Positions 1 to 8,031 of a stretch of 64,000 nucleotides of DNA are shown one piece after another (positions within the stretch are counted from its first letter, which is position 1; the number at the start of each line of letters is the position of its first letter). Origin of the DNA: Nocardioides sp. J54 (lineage in GTDB: Bacteria > Actinomycetota > Actinomycetes > Propionibacteriales > Nocardioidaceae); contig NZ_JAER01000007.1 of NCBI RefSeq assembly GCF_000519005.1, forward strand, positions 101,726 through 165,725. The letters run 5' to 3'. The notes below the pieces were generated by a model. The model ran no database searches. It had not been told where the DNA came from and saw only the letters and a program-made list of their open reading frames with translations. Position numbers and translations under genes: made by a program.

Positions 1-560
1 TGGACGTAGGACGTCGCGTGGACCAGCACCTTCGGGTCGAGCTGCTCGAACCGGGCCCGGGCGGCGGTGGCGGCGTAGTCCATGCCGCAGACCGACCACA
101 CCGCCCCCAGGCTCGCGGCGGCGAGGAAGGCGACGATCGCGTCCGGGGTGTTCGGGAGGAAGCCGACCACGCGGTCGCCCTCGCCGACCCCGAGCCGGCG
201 GTACGCCGCGGCGAGGCTGCCGACGCGGCGGCGCAGCTCGCCCCAGGTGACCTCGCTGGTCGCCGCCGGGTCCTCGCTGGCCGCGACGATCGCCACCTCG
301 TCGGCAGGACGGCCGTCGAGGACGGCCGCGGCGTAGCTGACCCGGGCGTGCGGGAACCACACCGCGCCCGGCATCCGCTCCTCGGCGAGTGCCGGTCCGG
401 GCAGGTCGAGGCCGAGGTGGCGGGCGACGAGGGTCCAGAAGGTGTCCGGGTCCTCGACCGACCAGGCCCACAGGTCGTCGTACTCCTCGACCGTGCTGGC
501 GCCCAGCGGCCGGCCGGTGGCCTCCGCGGCGAAGCGGGCGAGGTCCTCGATCCTGGTCAT
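1..560 (-). CDS. Acetoacetate--CoA ligase-like enzyme, N-terminal part (runs off the window)
   Basis: About 186 N-terminal residues are visible; the rest lies left of position 1. The reading starts MTRIEDLARFAAEATG and contains the block EERMPGAVWFPHARVSYA (about residues 60-78), which is the ACAS_N-type N-terminal signature of acetoacetyl-CoA synthetase and related acyl-CoA synthetases. It is followed by the start of the AMP-binding domain (GDRVVGFLPNTPDAIVAFLA). The expected role is ATP-dependent activation of acetoacetate or another short acid to its CoA thioester in the cytoplasm. The ATG at 558-560 lies 6 bp after the stop of the upstream acyltransferase gene, so the two are probably cotranscribed. 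Substrate cannot be decided because the catalytic half is missing. Confidence 0.8.
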   Translation of the reverse strand, partial: MTRIEDLARFAAEATGRPLGASTVEEYDDLWAWSVEDPDTFWTLVARHLGLDLPGPALAEERMPGAVWFPHARVSYAAAVLDGRPADEVAIVAASEDPAATSEVTWGELRRRVGSLAAAYRRLGVGEGDRVVGFLPNTPDAIVAFLAAASLGAVWSVCGMDYAATAARARFEQLDPKVLVHATSYV

Positions 561-566
561 CTCAGC

Positions 567-1235
567 TCACAGGGCGGGCGCCCCCGCGACCGCGCGGACG
601 TCGCCTCCGGCGCGGGCGGACACCCAGCCGCGGCCGGGCTCGAGGCGGCGGATGGTGCGGGCCGGCACGCCACCCACCACGGCGTGGTCCTCCACCACCC
701 CGCGGACGACGGACCCGGCAGCCACGACGACGTTCCGCCCGATCGTGGTGCCGGGCAGGATGATCGCGCCGTGGCCGATCCAGGAGCCGGAGCCGATGAC
801 GACCGGCTGGTGGGCGCCGAACTGGCGGCCGATCGGGACCTCGGGGTCCTGGTAGCCGTGGCTGGCGTCGGAGACGAACACGTCCTGGCCGAACCACACG
901 TCGTCGCCGATGGTGATCGAGTCGTGCGCGGTGATGCAGGCGCGGGCCCCGATGACGCACCGTTCCCCGATCCGGAGGCCGTGCTCGGGCAGGACCGCCT
1001 GGGTGGGGCCGTAGCCGACCGAGAGCGTGGAGTACTTGCCGACCAGGGTGTCGCGGCCGACGTGGATCGCCTCGGGGTTCACCACCGTCGCCATCGGGAA
1101 GGCCAGGCACGCGCCCGGCCCGAAGTGGGCGAAGCGGTCGGCCAGGTCGGTCCCCGGGGCGACGTCCCCGAACCGCTCGAGCCACTGCCACGCAGCGAGG
1201 ACGGAGCGGTTGACCAGGCGGCGCAAGGGAAGCAC
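567..1235 (-). CDS. Hexapeptide-repeat (left-handed beta-helix) acyltransferase
   Basis: 222 residues. The middle and C-terminal part (about residues 55-205) shows repeated hexapeptides with I/V at every sixth position, for example IGERCVIGARACITAHDS and IGRNVVVAAGSVVRGV. This is the trimeric left-handed beta-helix fold of O- or N-acyltransferases of the LacA/MaoA/CysE type. SHGY in the loop near residue 120 is a plausible catalytic histidine region. The N-terminal 50 residues are helical and not recognised. The acceptor is unknown. It sits 6 bp upstream of the CoA ligase-like gene, so a coupled acyl-activation/acyl-transfer function is possible (inference). It is divergent from the glycerophosphotransferase gene, with an 80-bp shared promoter region. 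Confidence 0.85.
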   Translation of the reverse strand: MLPLRRLVNRSVLAAWQWLERFGDVAPGTDLADRFAHFGPGACLAFPMATVVNPEAIHVGRDTLVGKYSTLSVGYGPTQAVLPEHGLRIGERCVIGARACITAHDSITIGDDVWFGQDVFVSDASHGYQDPEVPIGRQFGAHQPVVIGSGSWIGHGAIILPGTTIGRNVVVAAGSVVRGVVEDHAVVGGVPARTIRRLEPGRGWVSARAGGDVRAVAGAPAL

Positions 1236-1315
1236 GCGGCGAGGTTACCGAAACGCAACACGGACGGGGCCTCTTCGGTTCGTCCGCGTGCCGACGCGAC
1301 TCGTAAAATCCGGGG

Positions 1316-2467
1316 GTGCAGACCGTCCGTGACCCCCAGGTGATCGCCCACTTCGCCGACGACCCGACCCGGGTCTACCAGCTCCTCCAGTGGGTGCCGG
1401 TGCTCGAGCGGCTCGACGCGGTCCACCCGGTCATCATCGTGACCCGCGACCCGGCCACCCGGGACGTGGTCGTGGAGCGCACGACGCTGCCGGTGCACTG
1501 CGCCCCGGGCTTCAACGACCTCACCCAGCTGTACGACGACCTGCAGGCCGCCGTCGTCCTCTACTGCAACAACTCCATGCTCAACTTCAACTCGCTCATC
1601 GACGGCCGGATGCTGCACGTGCACATCAACCACGGCGAGAGCGACAAGCACAGCATGGTCAGCAACAACGCCAAGGCCTACGACCGCGTCTTCGTCGCCG
1701 GCGAGGCGGCCGTCCAGCGGCACCGGGCGGCGCTGATGGAGCTCGACGAGTGGCGCCTGGTCCGCGTCGGCCGGCCCCAGCTCGACCTGCGCCCCGCGCC
1801 CCTGCTGCCGGCCAGCGAGCGGCGCACGGTGCTCTACGCCCCGACGTGGGAGGGCGACGCCGACTACAACTGCTACACCTCGGTCGACGTCTTCGGCCCC
1901 GAGATCGTCCGGGAGGTGCTGTCCGTGCCGGACGTGCGGCTCGTCTACAAGCCGCACCCCAAGGTCACCACCAGCCAGGTCCCCGCGGTCCGCGAGGGCC
2001 ACCAGGCGATCCTCGACCTGGTCGAGCGCGCCGCCGAGGCCGAGCCGGACGCCGGCCACGCCGCGATCTGGCAGGGCGACATCCTCGCGGTCTTCCCGGG
2101 CTGCGACGCGATGATCACCGACGTCTCCTCGGTCGGCCTGGACTGGCTCTACCTGATGACCGACAAGCCGATCCTCATCACCGACCGGCACCACGACGCC
2201 GAGAGGCTGCGCCAGGAGGTCCCGGTCAGCCGCTGTGCCGACGTCGTCGACGCCGACGTCCTCGCCCACCTCGGCGACCTGCTCGCCGCGCGCCTCGCGC
2301 ACGACGAGCACCGGATGGCCCGGGCCGCGATGCGCCACCACTACTTCGACGACAACGGCGTCGGTGACAGCACCGTCCGCTTCGTCGAGGCCGTCGGGGA
2401 GCTCGTGGAATTGCGAAACCGGCTGCAGGGCGCGAGCCCCGCAGCCGGCTTCGTCGAGTCGGCCTGA
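1316..2467 (+). CDS. CDP-glycerol glycerophosphotransferase family protein
   Basis: 383 residues, GTG start at 1316. It carries the Glyphos_transf (TagB/TagF-like) hallmarks: YAPTWEG near residue 174, VYKPHPK near residue 210, and TDVSSVGLDWLYLMTDKPI near residue 267. The last is the metal/phosphate-binding DxSS segment of teichoic acid polymerases. These enzymes move glycerol-phosphate (or a similar polyol phosphate) from a CDP donor onto a wall or lipid acceptor at the cytoplasmic face of the membrane. There is no signal peptide or membrane span. The length matches the catalytic domain alone, without the long N-terminal extension of Gram-positive TagF. The exact polyol and acceptor are unknown. 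Confidence 0.85.
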   Translation: MQTVRDPQVIAHFADDPTRVYQLLQWVPVLERLDAVHPVIIVTRDPATRDVVVERTTLPVHCAPGFNDLTQLYDDLQAAVVLYCNNSMLNFNSLIDGRMLHVHINHGESDKHSMVSNNAKAYDRVFVAGEAAVQRHRAALMELDEWRLVRVGRPQLDLRPAPLLPASERRTVLYAPTWEGDADYNCYTSVDVFGPEIVREVLSVPDVRLVYKPHPKVTTSQVPAVREGHQAILDLVERAAEAEPDAGHAAIWQGDILAVFPGCDAMITDVSSVGLDWLYLMTDKPILITDRHHDAERLRQEVPVSRCADVVDADVLAHLGDLLAARLAHDEHRMARAAMRHHYFDDNGVGDSTVRFVEAVGELVELRNRLQGASPAAGFVESA

Positions 2468-2486
2468 CCCTCGCGGGTCGCTCCGC

Positions 2487-3191
2487 TCAGCCGCGACGCG
2501 TGGTGATGAAGTACTTCGACGTGTTGCCGCCGAAGCCGTTGCTCGGGGCGATGTACGCGCGGTAGTGCGTCGTACGGCGCTGGACCGGGATCTTCACCTT
2601 CCAGTTGCTGGTGCGGTTCGTCTTGATGCTCTTGAGGCGGGTCCACTTGCACGACGCGGCGCGCGGCCGGGCGCAGGTCGACTTCTGGATGATGATCGGC
2701 CGGTTCTTGTAGGCCGGGGCGACCTTGCCGTAGAAGAGGCGGCCGGAACGGCGCCAGTTGTCGTTCAGCACGCGGCGGACGGTGACCTTGACGGCCGGCG
2801 AGGCGGACGGGGAGGCGAGGTCCTCGTAGCCCAGGAAGCGCAGGCGGTAGTAGGCCGACCGGTTCGGCTTCACCTTCCACGTCGGGGCAGGCACGCTCGC
2901 GCTGAGCGCACGGGTGGCGAGCGTCGTCCAGGAGCCGCCGCCGACCTTGCGCTGCAGCTGGACCTTGCCCGGGTAGCAGACCGAGCACTGGCCGGGCGCC
3001 GAGACCCAGCCGTCGAACGTGACGCGCTTGCCGTAGTTGACCGCGACGGCCTTCTTGCCGTTGACCGTGAGGTGCGACTTGGTTGCGACCGCCGCGTGGG
3101 CCGGCGCCGCCGAGACCGAGACCAGCGACAGCGTGCTGGCGACGAGCGCGATCGCCACCACGGCGACGCGTCGCATGAGCTTCACATGCAT
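2487..3191 (-). CDS. Secreted protein with two Ig-like repeats, function unknown
   Basis: 234 residues from the ATG at 3189-3191. A longer reading upstream exists but lacks coding character, and the start was placed just before a clear signal peptide (MHVKLMRRVAVVAIALVAS, then a cleavage-like AHA|AV site). GGGGG about 10 bp upstream can serve as the ribosome binding site. The mature part is rich in Lys, Arg, Trp and Tyr and has two related beta-rich segments with motifs such as KVQLQRKVGGGSWTTL and CKWTRLKSIKTNRTSNW. These resemble the beta-sandwich repeats often found in actinobacterial surface proteins. Exported to the cell surface or medium; no enzymatic motif is visible. Confidence 0.8.
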   Translation of the reverse strand: MHVKLMRRVAVVAIALVASTLSLVSVSAAPAHAAVATKSHLTVNGKKAVAVNYGKRVTFDGWVSAPGQCSVCYPGKVQLQRKVGGGSWTTLATRALSASVPAPTWKVKPNRSAYYRLRFLGYEDLASPSASPAVKVTVRRVLNDNWRRSGRLFYGKVAPAYKNRPIIIQKSTCARPRAASCKWTRLKSIKTNRTSNWKVKIPVQRRTTHYRAYIAPSNGFGGNTSKYFITTRRG

Positions 3192-3324
3192 GGGTGTTGC
3201 CCCCGAAATTTCTGGTGAGAAGGATTGGCGACTTGTGCCGCAGCACTTCTCTTCCACCGCCGGCGCCGCCGCAAACCAGCCGCCGCGAACCACCGGTGTC
3301 GGACCCACCTGAGAGGCTGCCCCC

Positions 3325-4662
3325 ATGACCGACGACACCTCCGCCGTGTACGCCGCCGAGGACCTGCTCGCCGGCTGGCTCGACGAGGCGCGCCGCCGGC
3401 CGGGCGACCCGCTGCGGATCACGGTCGGCGCCGAGGTCCTCGAGCTCGAGCCGGAGACCGAGCCCCGGTTCACCGACCCGGCGCACGTGCAGGACTACGT
3501 CGACCGGGTGCTGGCCCACCTGGTCTTCACCGGCAGCCGGTACGACGACGGCGCCGGCCTCGACCTGGCGGCGGTCCCCGTCGTGGTCCGCCCCCGCCGC
3601 GGAGCCCGGCAGGCGCACTACGAGCGCGGCGAGCTCCCGTTGCGCGGCGTCGTCGCGATCCCGCCGCGCGAGGTCGGCGGGGCGTGGTCGCTGCGGGCAG
3701 CCGTCGTGCTGCACGAGGTGGCGCACCACCTGGCCGGCGCCGACGGGCACGGACCGCGCTTCCGCACGACCTTCCTGCGGCTGCTGGAGGACATCGGGAT
3801 GCCGGTCCTCGCCGAGCTGCTGCACACCGCCTACCGGCTGTCCGGCCTCGACACCGGTGTCGACGGGGAGGACCGCACGCTGCTGCGAATCGGCCGCCTG
3901 CTGCGACAGGCGGAGCGGACCAGCAACCCCGCGGAGCGCGACGCGTTCTTCGCCAAGGCACAGACCCTCGCCACCCGCCACCAGATCGCCCTCGCCGTCG
4001 CCCGCGCCAGCGCCCAGACGGAGGAGCAGCGCCAGGACCCGACCTGGGAGACCGTGCTCATCGGCGAGTCCGGCAAGCGGTCCCTGGCGCGCTACGTGCG
4101 GCTGGTGCTCGAGATCGCCCGCGCCAACGACGTCCGCGTGGCCATCTACACCAGCAACACCCGGGTGACGCTCTACGGCTTCCCCGGCGACATCGCCGTG
4201 GTCAAGGCCCTCTACGCCACGCTCGTCACCCAGATGGTCGCCGACGGCGACGCCCACCTGCGCTCCGGCGCCCACAAGGCCGACACCCGGCAGGTGTGGG
4301 ACGCCCGCAAGCGTCGCTGGGTGGAGCGCCCGGTGCACGGCTCGACGGCACGGGCCGCGTTCTACGAGGCCTGGGCCGACCACGTCGGGGACCGGCTCGC
4401 GAAGGCGCGCGACGACGCCCGCGCCGCGGCGATCGCCGCCGAGCCCGCCGTGGACGACCGGCCGTCCTCCACCGAGGTCGCCCTGCGCGCCAAGGAGGTC
4501 GAGGTGGTCGACTACTTCAGCCACATGCAGCGCGAGCACGGCATCCGCGGCACGTGGAAGGGCACCGCCTCGGCCGCCCACGCCGCACCGGGCTCCCGGG
4601 ACGCCGGCGTCCGCGCGGCCGCCCGCGCCCGGCTCGGCACCGAGCGCGCGATCACCGGCTGA
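3325..4662 (+). CDS. HExxH metallohydrolase-like domain fused to DUF2786 domain
   Basis: 445 residues. Around residue 130 it has VVLHEVAHHLAGADGHGPRF: an HExxH zinc site followed by a further His, as in the actinobacterial TIGR04338 putative metallohydrolases. From about residue 180 to 340 (RIGRLLRQAERTSNPAERDAFFAKAQTLATRHQI onward, including ESGKRSLARYVRLVLEIARAN) it matches the DUF2786 family. Its C-terminus carries a charged tail ending near GTERAITG. The two domains often occur as separate genes, so this is a fusion. Cytoplasmic, no signal peptide. The substrate is unknown. The ATG has weak purine-rich sequence upstream (GAGAGGCTGCCCCC). Confidence 0.75.
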   Translation: MTDDTSAVYAAEDLLAGWLDEARRRPGDPLRITVGAEVLELEPETEPRFTDPAHVQDYVDRVLAHLVFTGSRYDDGAGLDLAAVPVVVRPRRGARQAHYERGELPLRGVVAIPPREVGGAWSLRAAVVLHEVAHHLAGADGHGPRFRTTFLRLLEDIGMPVLAELLHTAYRLSGLDTGVDGEDRTLLRIGRLLRQAERTSNPAERDAFFAKAQTLATRHQIALAVARASAQTEEQRQDPTWETVLIGESGKRSLARYVRLVLEIARANDVRVAIYTSNTRVTLYGFPGDIAVVKALYATLVTQMVADGDAHLRSGAHKADTRQVWDARKRRWVERPVHGSTARAAFYEAWADHVGDRLAKARDDARAAAIAAEPAVDDRPSSTEVALRAKEVEVVDYFSHMQREHGIRGTWKGTASAAHAAPGSRDAGVRAAARARLGTERAITG

Positions 4663-4763
4663 ACCACCGGTCGAACCTGCCGGAGGACCTTCGCCCCTCC
4701 CCCTCGGCCGCCGCGCACGGCAGGCTGTCCCTGAGCCGCAGAGTCGAGGGGAAGGATGGAGCC

Positions 4764-5168
4764 GTGCTGGAGCTGGAGGTCCTGAGCAGGGAGGAGTGCG
4801 ACCGGCACCTGCGTGACAGCGCGGTCGCCCGGGTCGCGGTCTGCACGCCGGACGGCCCGCACGTCGTGCCGGTCAACTACGCGCTGGTGGACGACGCGGT
4901 CGTCGTACGGACGGTGGCGGCGAGCGTGCTCGGCACGCACGCGCCGGGCAACGTCGTGTGCCTGGAGGTCGACGACATCAGCCCGGTCCTGCACGCCGGC
5001 TGGAGCGTCCTGGTCCGCGGCCGCGCCGAGGCCCTGACGCCCGACGCCCTCGACGCTCCCCTGCGCACCTGGGTGCCGCGCGAGAGCGACGTCGTGCTGC
5101 GGCTGCGGCTCGCCGAGTGCGAGGTCTCGGGCCGCCTCCTGCCCGCCGGGGCGGGCCGCCGCTCCTAG
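4764..5168 (+). CDS. Pyridoxamine 5'-phosphate oxidase (PPOX)-fold protein
   Basis: 134 residues starting at GTG 4764, chosen because GAGGGGAAGG (4745-4754) gives a good ribosome binding site 9 bp upstream. The pattern is typical of small flavin-binding split-barrel (PPOX/PF12900) proteins: LSREECDRHLRDSAVARVAV, then DGPHVVPVNYALVDDAVVVRT, a ring-closing VCLEVDDISPVLHAGWSVLVRG and a C-terminal VVLRLRLAECEVSGRLL. These proteins bind FMN, F420 or heme and act as small oxidoreductases or redox sensors. A second member of the same family lies at 18172-18624. Cofactor unknown. Confidence 0.8.
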   Translation: MLELEVLSREECDRHLRDSAVARVAVCTPDGPHVVPVNYALVDDAVVVRTVAASVLGTHAPGNVVCLEVDDISPVLHAGWSVLVRGRAEALTPDALDAPLRTWVPRESDVVLRLRLAECEVSGRLLPAGAGRRS

Positions 5169-5174
5169 CCCGGC

Positions 5175-5345
5175 TCAGGAGCCGGTCGCCGGCAGCGGCA
5201 GCGAGTCAGGTCCTCCGCCGGTGCCGTTCGGCCCCGGCGTGGGCGTGGGTGTGGGCGTGGGTGTCGGCGTGGGCGTGGGTGTCGGGCCCGGTGTGGGAGC
5301 GGTGACGACGGCGAAGTCCTCGTCGCCGAGGACCTCCCCGGCGTC
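5175..5345 (-). pseudogene. C-terminal remnant: Thr-Pro linker plus LPATGS sorting-like tail
   Basis: Read on the minus strand, this stretch gives ITDAGEVLGDEDFAVVTAP, then a long TPTPTPTP run, PNGTGGGPDS and finally LPLPATGS followed directly by a stop. A Thr-Pro linker before an LPxTG-like motif is how cell-wall-anchored actinobacterial proteins usually end. However, no hydrophobic segment or basic tail follows the motif. Upstream (right of about 5350) the minus-strand frame turns into antisense of the 5'-nucleotidase domain. It therefore looks like the severed C-terminus of a secreted protein. The stop is 6 bp from the end of the convergent PPOX gene. Confidence 0.4.
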
Positions 5346-6093
5346 GGTGATCTCCCAGGCCGACTTCAAGGTCGACCGCAAGAGCGGCGACATCATCCGC
5401 TCCACCGTGACCGTCGACAACCACGTCGTCACCCGGGACATCACCCCGGACCCGGCCACCGCGGCCTTCGTCCAGGACTGGCGGGACCGGGTCGCGGCCG
5501 TCGCGAACCAGCAGGTCGGCACCATCACCGCCGACCTCAACCGGGCGCAGACCGCCGTGGGCGAGAGCGTGCTCGGCAACGTCATCGCCGACGCCCAGCT
5601 CGAGGCGACGCGGACCGGCGGCGGTGCGCAGGTCGCGCTGATGAACCCGGGCGGGATCCGCGCCGACCTGGCGTTCGCGCCCGACGGCGTGGTGACGTAC
5701 GGCGAGGCCTTCGCGGTCCAGCCGTTCAGCAACCTGATGCAGGTCGTCACGCTGACCGGCGCCCAGCTGGACGCCCTGCTGGAGCAGCAGTGGACGGCCG
5801 CACGCACCGCCGTCCTCTCGCCGTCGTCGACGCTGCGCTACACGGCGACCCTGTCCGCCCCGTTCGGCGACCGCGTCTCCGACATCACCATCGACGGTGT
5901 CCCGCTCGACCCGGCTGCCAGCTACCGGGTCGCCGCCAACAACTTCCTCGTCGGTGGCGGCGACGGCTTCTCGGAGTTCCTCAACGGCACCGACCTGTGG
6001 AGCGGCCCGATCGACCTCGACGCGTTCACGGCGTACCTGACGGCCCACAGCCCGATCTCCCCGCCCGCGCGGGACCGGATCACGGCGGGGTGA
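5221..6093 (+). CDS. 5'-nucleotidase C-terminal domain protein, probably truncated
   Basis: 290 residues from GTG 5221. Residues from about 46 onward (ADFKVDRKSGDIIRSTVTVD, TRDITPDPATAAFVQDWRD) fit the junction and C-terminal substrate-binding domain of secreted 5'-nucleotidases/UDP-sugar hydrolases. LMNPGGIRADL, TYGEAFAVQPFSN and the adenine-stacking type NNFLVGGGDGFSEF are visible. The N-terminal metallophosphatase domain (about 300 residues with its metal ligands) and the signal peptide are missing. The first 45 residues are the antisense of a Thr-Pro linker and are unlikely to be native. It is therefore probably a non-functional remnant, or a domain translated without its catalytic half. 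There is no convincing ribosome binding site at 5221. Confidence 0.6.
   Translation: MPFGPGVGVGVGVGVGVGVGVGPGVGAVTTAKSSSPRTSPASVISQADFKVDRKSGDIIRSTVTVDNHVVTRDITPDPATAAFVQDWRDRVAAVANQQVGTITADLNRAQTAVGESVLGNVIADAQLEATRTGGGAQVALMNPGGIRADLAFAPDGVVTYGEAFAVQPFSNLMQVVTLTGAQLDALLEQQWTAARTAVLSPSSTLRYTATLSAPFGDRVSDITIDGVPLDPAASYRVAANNFLVGGGDGFSEFLNGTDLWSGPIDLDAFTAYLTAHSPISPPARDRITAG
5236..5286. repeat. Imperfect 6-bp tandem repeat (GTGGGC/GTGGGT)
   Basis: About eight imperfect copies of a hexamer alternating GTGGGC, GTGGGT and GTCGGC. Read on the plus strand it encodes Val-Gly repeats; on the minus strand it encodes Thr-Pro repeats. The Thr-Pro reading is the biologically common one for surface-protein linkers. 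Slipped-strand length changes are likely here. Confidence 0.85.
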
Positions 6094-6115
6094 CGAGCGG
6101 GACGGCGTCCGCGGC

Positions 6116-6772
6116 CTAGCCGCGGACCCGCCCGGTCTCGTAGGCCCACATCGCGACCTCGACGCGGTTGCGGGCGCCGAGCTTGGTCATCAGCGCGCCG
6201 ACGTGCGTCTTCACGGTGCTGAGCGTGATGTGGAGCTCATCGGCGATCTCGGCGTTGGTGCGGCCGCGGGCGACGGTCAGCAGCACCTCCTCCTCGCGCT
6301 CGGTGAGCGGCTCGACGGGCTGCACCGGCCGGGCGCTCCGTTCCAGCCCGGCCAGGGTGGTGAGCAATCGGCGGGTGACGTCGGGCGAGATGAGCGCGTC
6401 GCCGTTCGCGGCGGCGTGGATCGCCTGGACGAGGAGCTCGGGACCGGCGCCCTTGAGCAGGAAGCCGCGGGCGCCGGCCTTGAGCGCCCCGTGGACGTAC
6501 TCGTCGAGGTCGAAGGTCGTGATGACCACCACGGCGAGCGGGTCCTCGACTCCCCGACCAGCGAGCTGGCGGGTGGCCTCGACGCCGTCGATGCCCGGCA
6601 TGCGGATGTCGAGGAGGCACACGTCCGGTCGCAGCTCGCGGGCGACGCGGACCGCCTCGTGACCGTCGGCCGCCTCGCCGACGACCTCGATCCCGGGCTG
6701 CGCGTCGAGGATCATCGTCAGGCCGGCACGGATCAGCCGCTGGTCGTCGGCGACCACCACCCGGATCGTCAC
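6116..6772 (-). CDS. Response regulator, NarL/FixJ (LuxR) family
   Basis: 218 residues. The receiver domain has the acidic pair D9/D10, phosphoacceptor Asp55 (CLLDIRMPGIDG), the conserved Thr (VVITTFD) and Lys (GFLLKGAGP). The C-terminal LuxR helix-turn-helix is PLTEREEEVLLTVARGRTNAEIADELHITLSTVKTHV. It shares a 4-bp ATGA-type overlap with the upstream histidine kinase gene, so they form a two-component operon. Phosphorylation should promote dimerisation and DNA binding. The divergent MMPL exporter gene at 8032 is the most obvious target (inference). Confidence 0.95.
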   Translation of the reverse strand: MTIRVVVADDQRLIRAGLTMILDAQPGIEVVGEAADGHEAVRVARELRPDVCLLDIRMPGIDGVEATRQLAGRGVEDPLAVVVITTFDLDEYVHGALKAGARGFLLKGAGPELLVQAIHAAANGDALISPDVTRRLLTTLAGLERSARPVQPVEPLTEREEEVLLTVARGRTNAEIADELHITLSTVKTHVGALMTKLGARNRVEVAMWAYETGRVRG

Positions 6773-7899
6773 TGTGGCACCGCCCGCGGGAGGGTCGCCT
6801 CGACGGTCCAGCCGCCGACGGGGTCGGGGCCGGCGTGGCAGGCGCCGCCGAGCAGCTTCGCCCGTTCCGCCATGCCGAGCAGGCCGTAGCCCAGGGCGGG
6901 CGCCGGACGGCTCGCCTCCCCGTCGTCGTGCACCCGCAGCCGGACGACGTCGGCCTCCCCCGTCACCCCGACGGTGACCGCCGTGGCGTTCCGGGCGTGC
7001 CGGATGGCGTTGGTGACGGACTCCTGGCAGATCCGGAAGACGGCGACCGCGACTGGCTGCGGCAGGCCGGTGAGGTCGCCGGTGCGGTGGACCCGGACCA
7101 GGGGACTCGTCCGGGCGAGGTCGTCGAGCTCGTCGATGCCGCGCGCCGGGGCGTAGTCGGCCGCGTCGGTGTCGCGCAGGACGCGGACCATCGACCGCAT
7201 CTCGGCCAGCGTGCGCGCCGCCTCCGCCTCGATCTCCCTCAGCACCTCCGCCGCCGAAGCCGGGTCGGTCGCCGCGACCGCGCGCCCAGCCTGGGCCTGG
7301 ATCGCGATGGCCGACACGTGGTGCGCGACGGTGTCGTGCAGGTCGCGGGCGAGCTCGCCGCGCTCGAGGGCCCGCACCTGCTGCACCTCCCGCTGGCGCG
7401 CGACGGCGCGGTAGCGCATCGCGGCCCCGAGGGCGAACGCGGCGACGAGCACCATGGCGCCACCCACCCGGTCACCGACCGCCTCGGTGGTCGCCAGGCC
7501 GATGCCTGCCGGCACCGCGACGACCGCCGTGCCGGCCAGCGCCTCCGGCCCGGAGGCCCAGCGGTACAGCGAGTAGGGCAGCAGCAGGACGCACACCATC
7601 GTCTCGAGCCCCACGTCGGCGGCTCCCTCGACGGCCGCAGCGACCTGCAGCACCATCGCCCCGCCGAAGCCGACCGCCGTCGCCACCAGCGGCTGGGTAC
7701 GACGCCACAGCAGGGCCGGGACCACCACGAGGACGACCACGACGGCCACGGTCCGCGCCGGCAGGTCCGGTCGCAGGACCGCCTCGCCCACGGCCGTCGC
7801 CAGCAGGGCGCCGACCAGCGCCCAGTCCCACCACGCGCGCGGCGGCGGGTCCGGGACGCGCGGCTCGGCGAGCACCGAGCGCAGGAAGGCGGCGACCAC
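6769..7899 (-). CDS. Two-component sensor histidine kinase (HisKA_3)
   Basis: 376 residues, GTG start at 7897-7899. The N-terminal half has about five to six hydrophobic membrane segments (from WDWALVGALLATAVGEAVL to GGAMVLVAAFALGAAM). The dimerisation domain has LARDLHDTVAHHVSAIAIQ, with the phosphorylated His in LHDTVAHH near residue 186. The HATPase domain shows CQESVTNAIRHA and GYGLLGMAERAKLLGG. There is no extracytoplasmic sensor loop of note, so it probably senses an intramembrane or envelope signal. It pairs with the overlapping response regulator and is divergent from the MMPL transporter. Confidence 0.93.
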   Translation of the reverse strand: MVAAFLRSVLAEPRVPDPPPRAWWDWALVGALLATAVGEAVLRPDLPARTVAVVVVLVVVPALLWRRTQPLVATAVGFGGAMVLQVAAAVEGAADVGLETMVCVLLLPYSLYRWASGPEALAGTAVVAVPAGIGLATTEAVGDRVGGAMVLVAAFALGAAMRYRAVARQREVQQVRALERGELARDLHDTVAHHVSAIAIQAQAGRAVAATDPASAAEVLREIEAEAARTLAEMRSMVRVLRDTDAADYAPARGIDELDDLARTSPLVRVHRTGDLTGLPQPVAVAVFRICQESVTNAIRHARNATAVTVGVTGEADVVRLRVHDDGEASRPAPALGYGLLGMAERAKLLGGACHAGPDPVGGWTVEATLPRAVPQ

Positions 7900-7937
7900 G
7901 CGCCCAGACTAGGGATCGGCGGCCCTCGCCGTACCCG

Positions 7938-7951
7938 ACTCGGGCACGAGT
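7938..7951. promoter_or_regulatory. Inverted repeat between kinase and MMPL genes (candidate operator)
   Basis: ACTCG-GGCA-CGAGT, a perfect 5-bp inverted repeat with a 4-bp spacer, lies in the 132-bp divergent promoter region, 39 bp from the kinase start and about 80 bp from the MMPL start. NarL-type regulators bind such short dyads. This is a candidate only. Confidence 0.35.
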
Positions 7952-8031
7952 CCCCTCCCGTACTTTCGGCCGACCTGCGTGCCCGTCCTGTGCCCGATGT
8001 GCGCCGCCCGCCGCCGGGCCACGGTGGTGGC

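Noticed and set aside
5236..5286. Possible CRISPR or direct-repeat array
   Set aside because: The repeat unit is only 6 bp and there are no spacers; it is a coding microsatellite.
5221..5300. Val-Gly repeat read as an elastin-like secreted domain
   Set aside because: The same DNA reads as a Thr-Pro linker ending in LPATGS on the minus strand, which is the common form in surface proteins; there is no signal peptide before the Val-Gly run.
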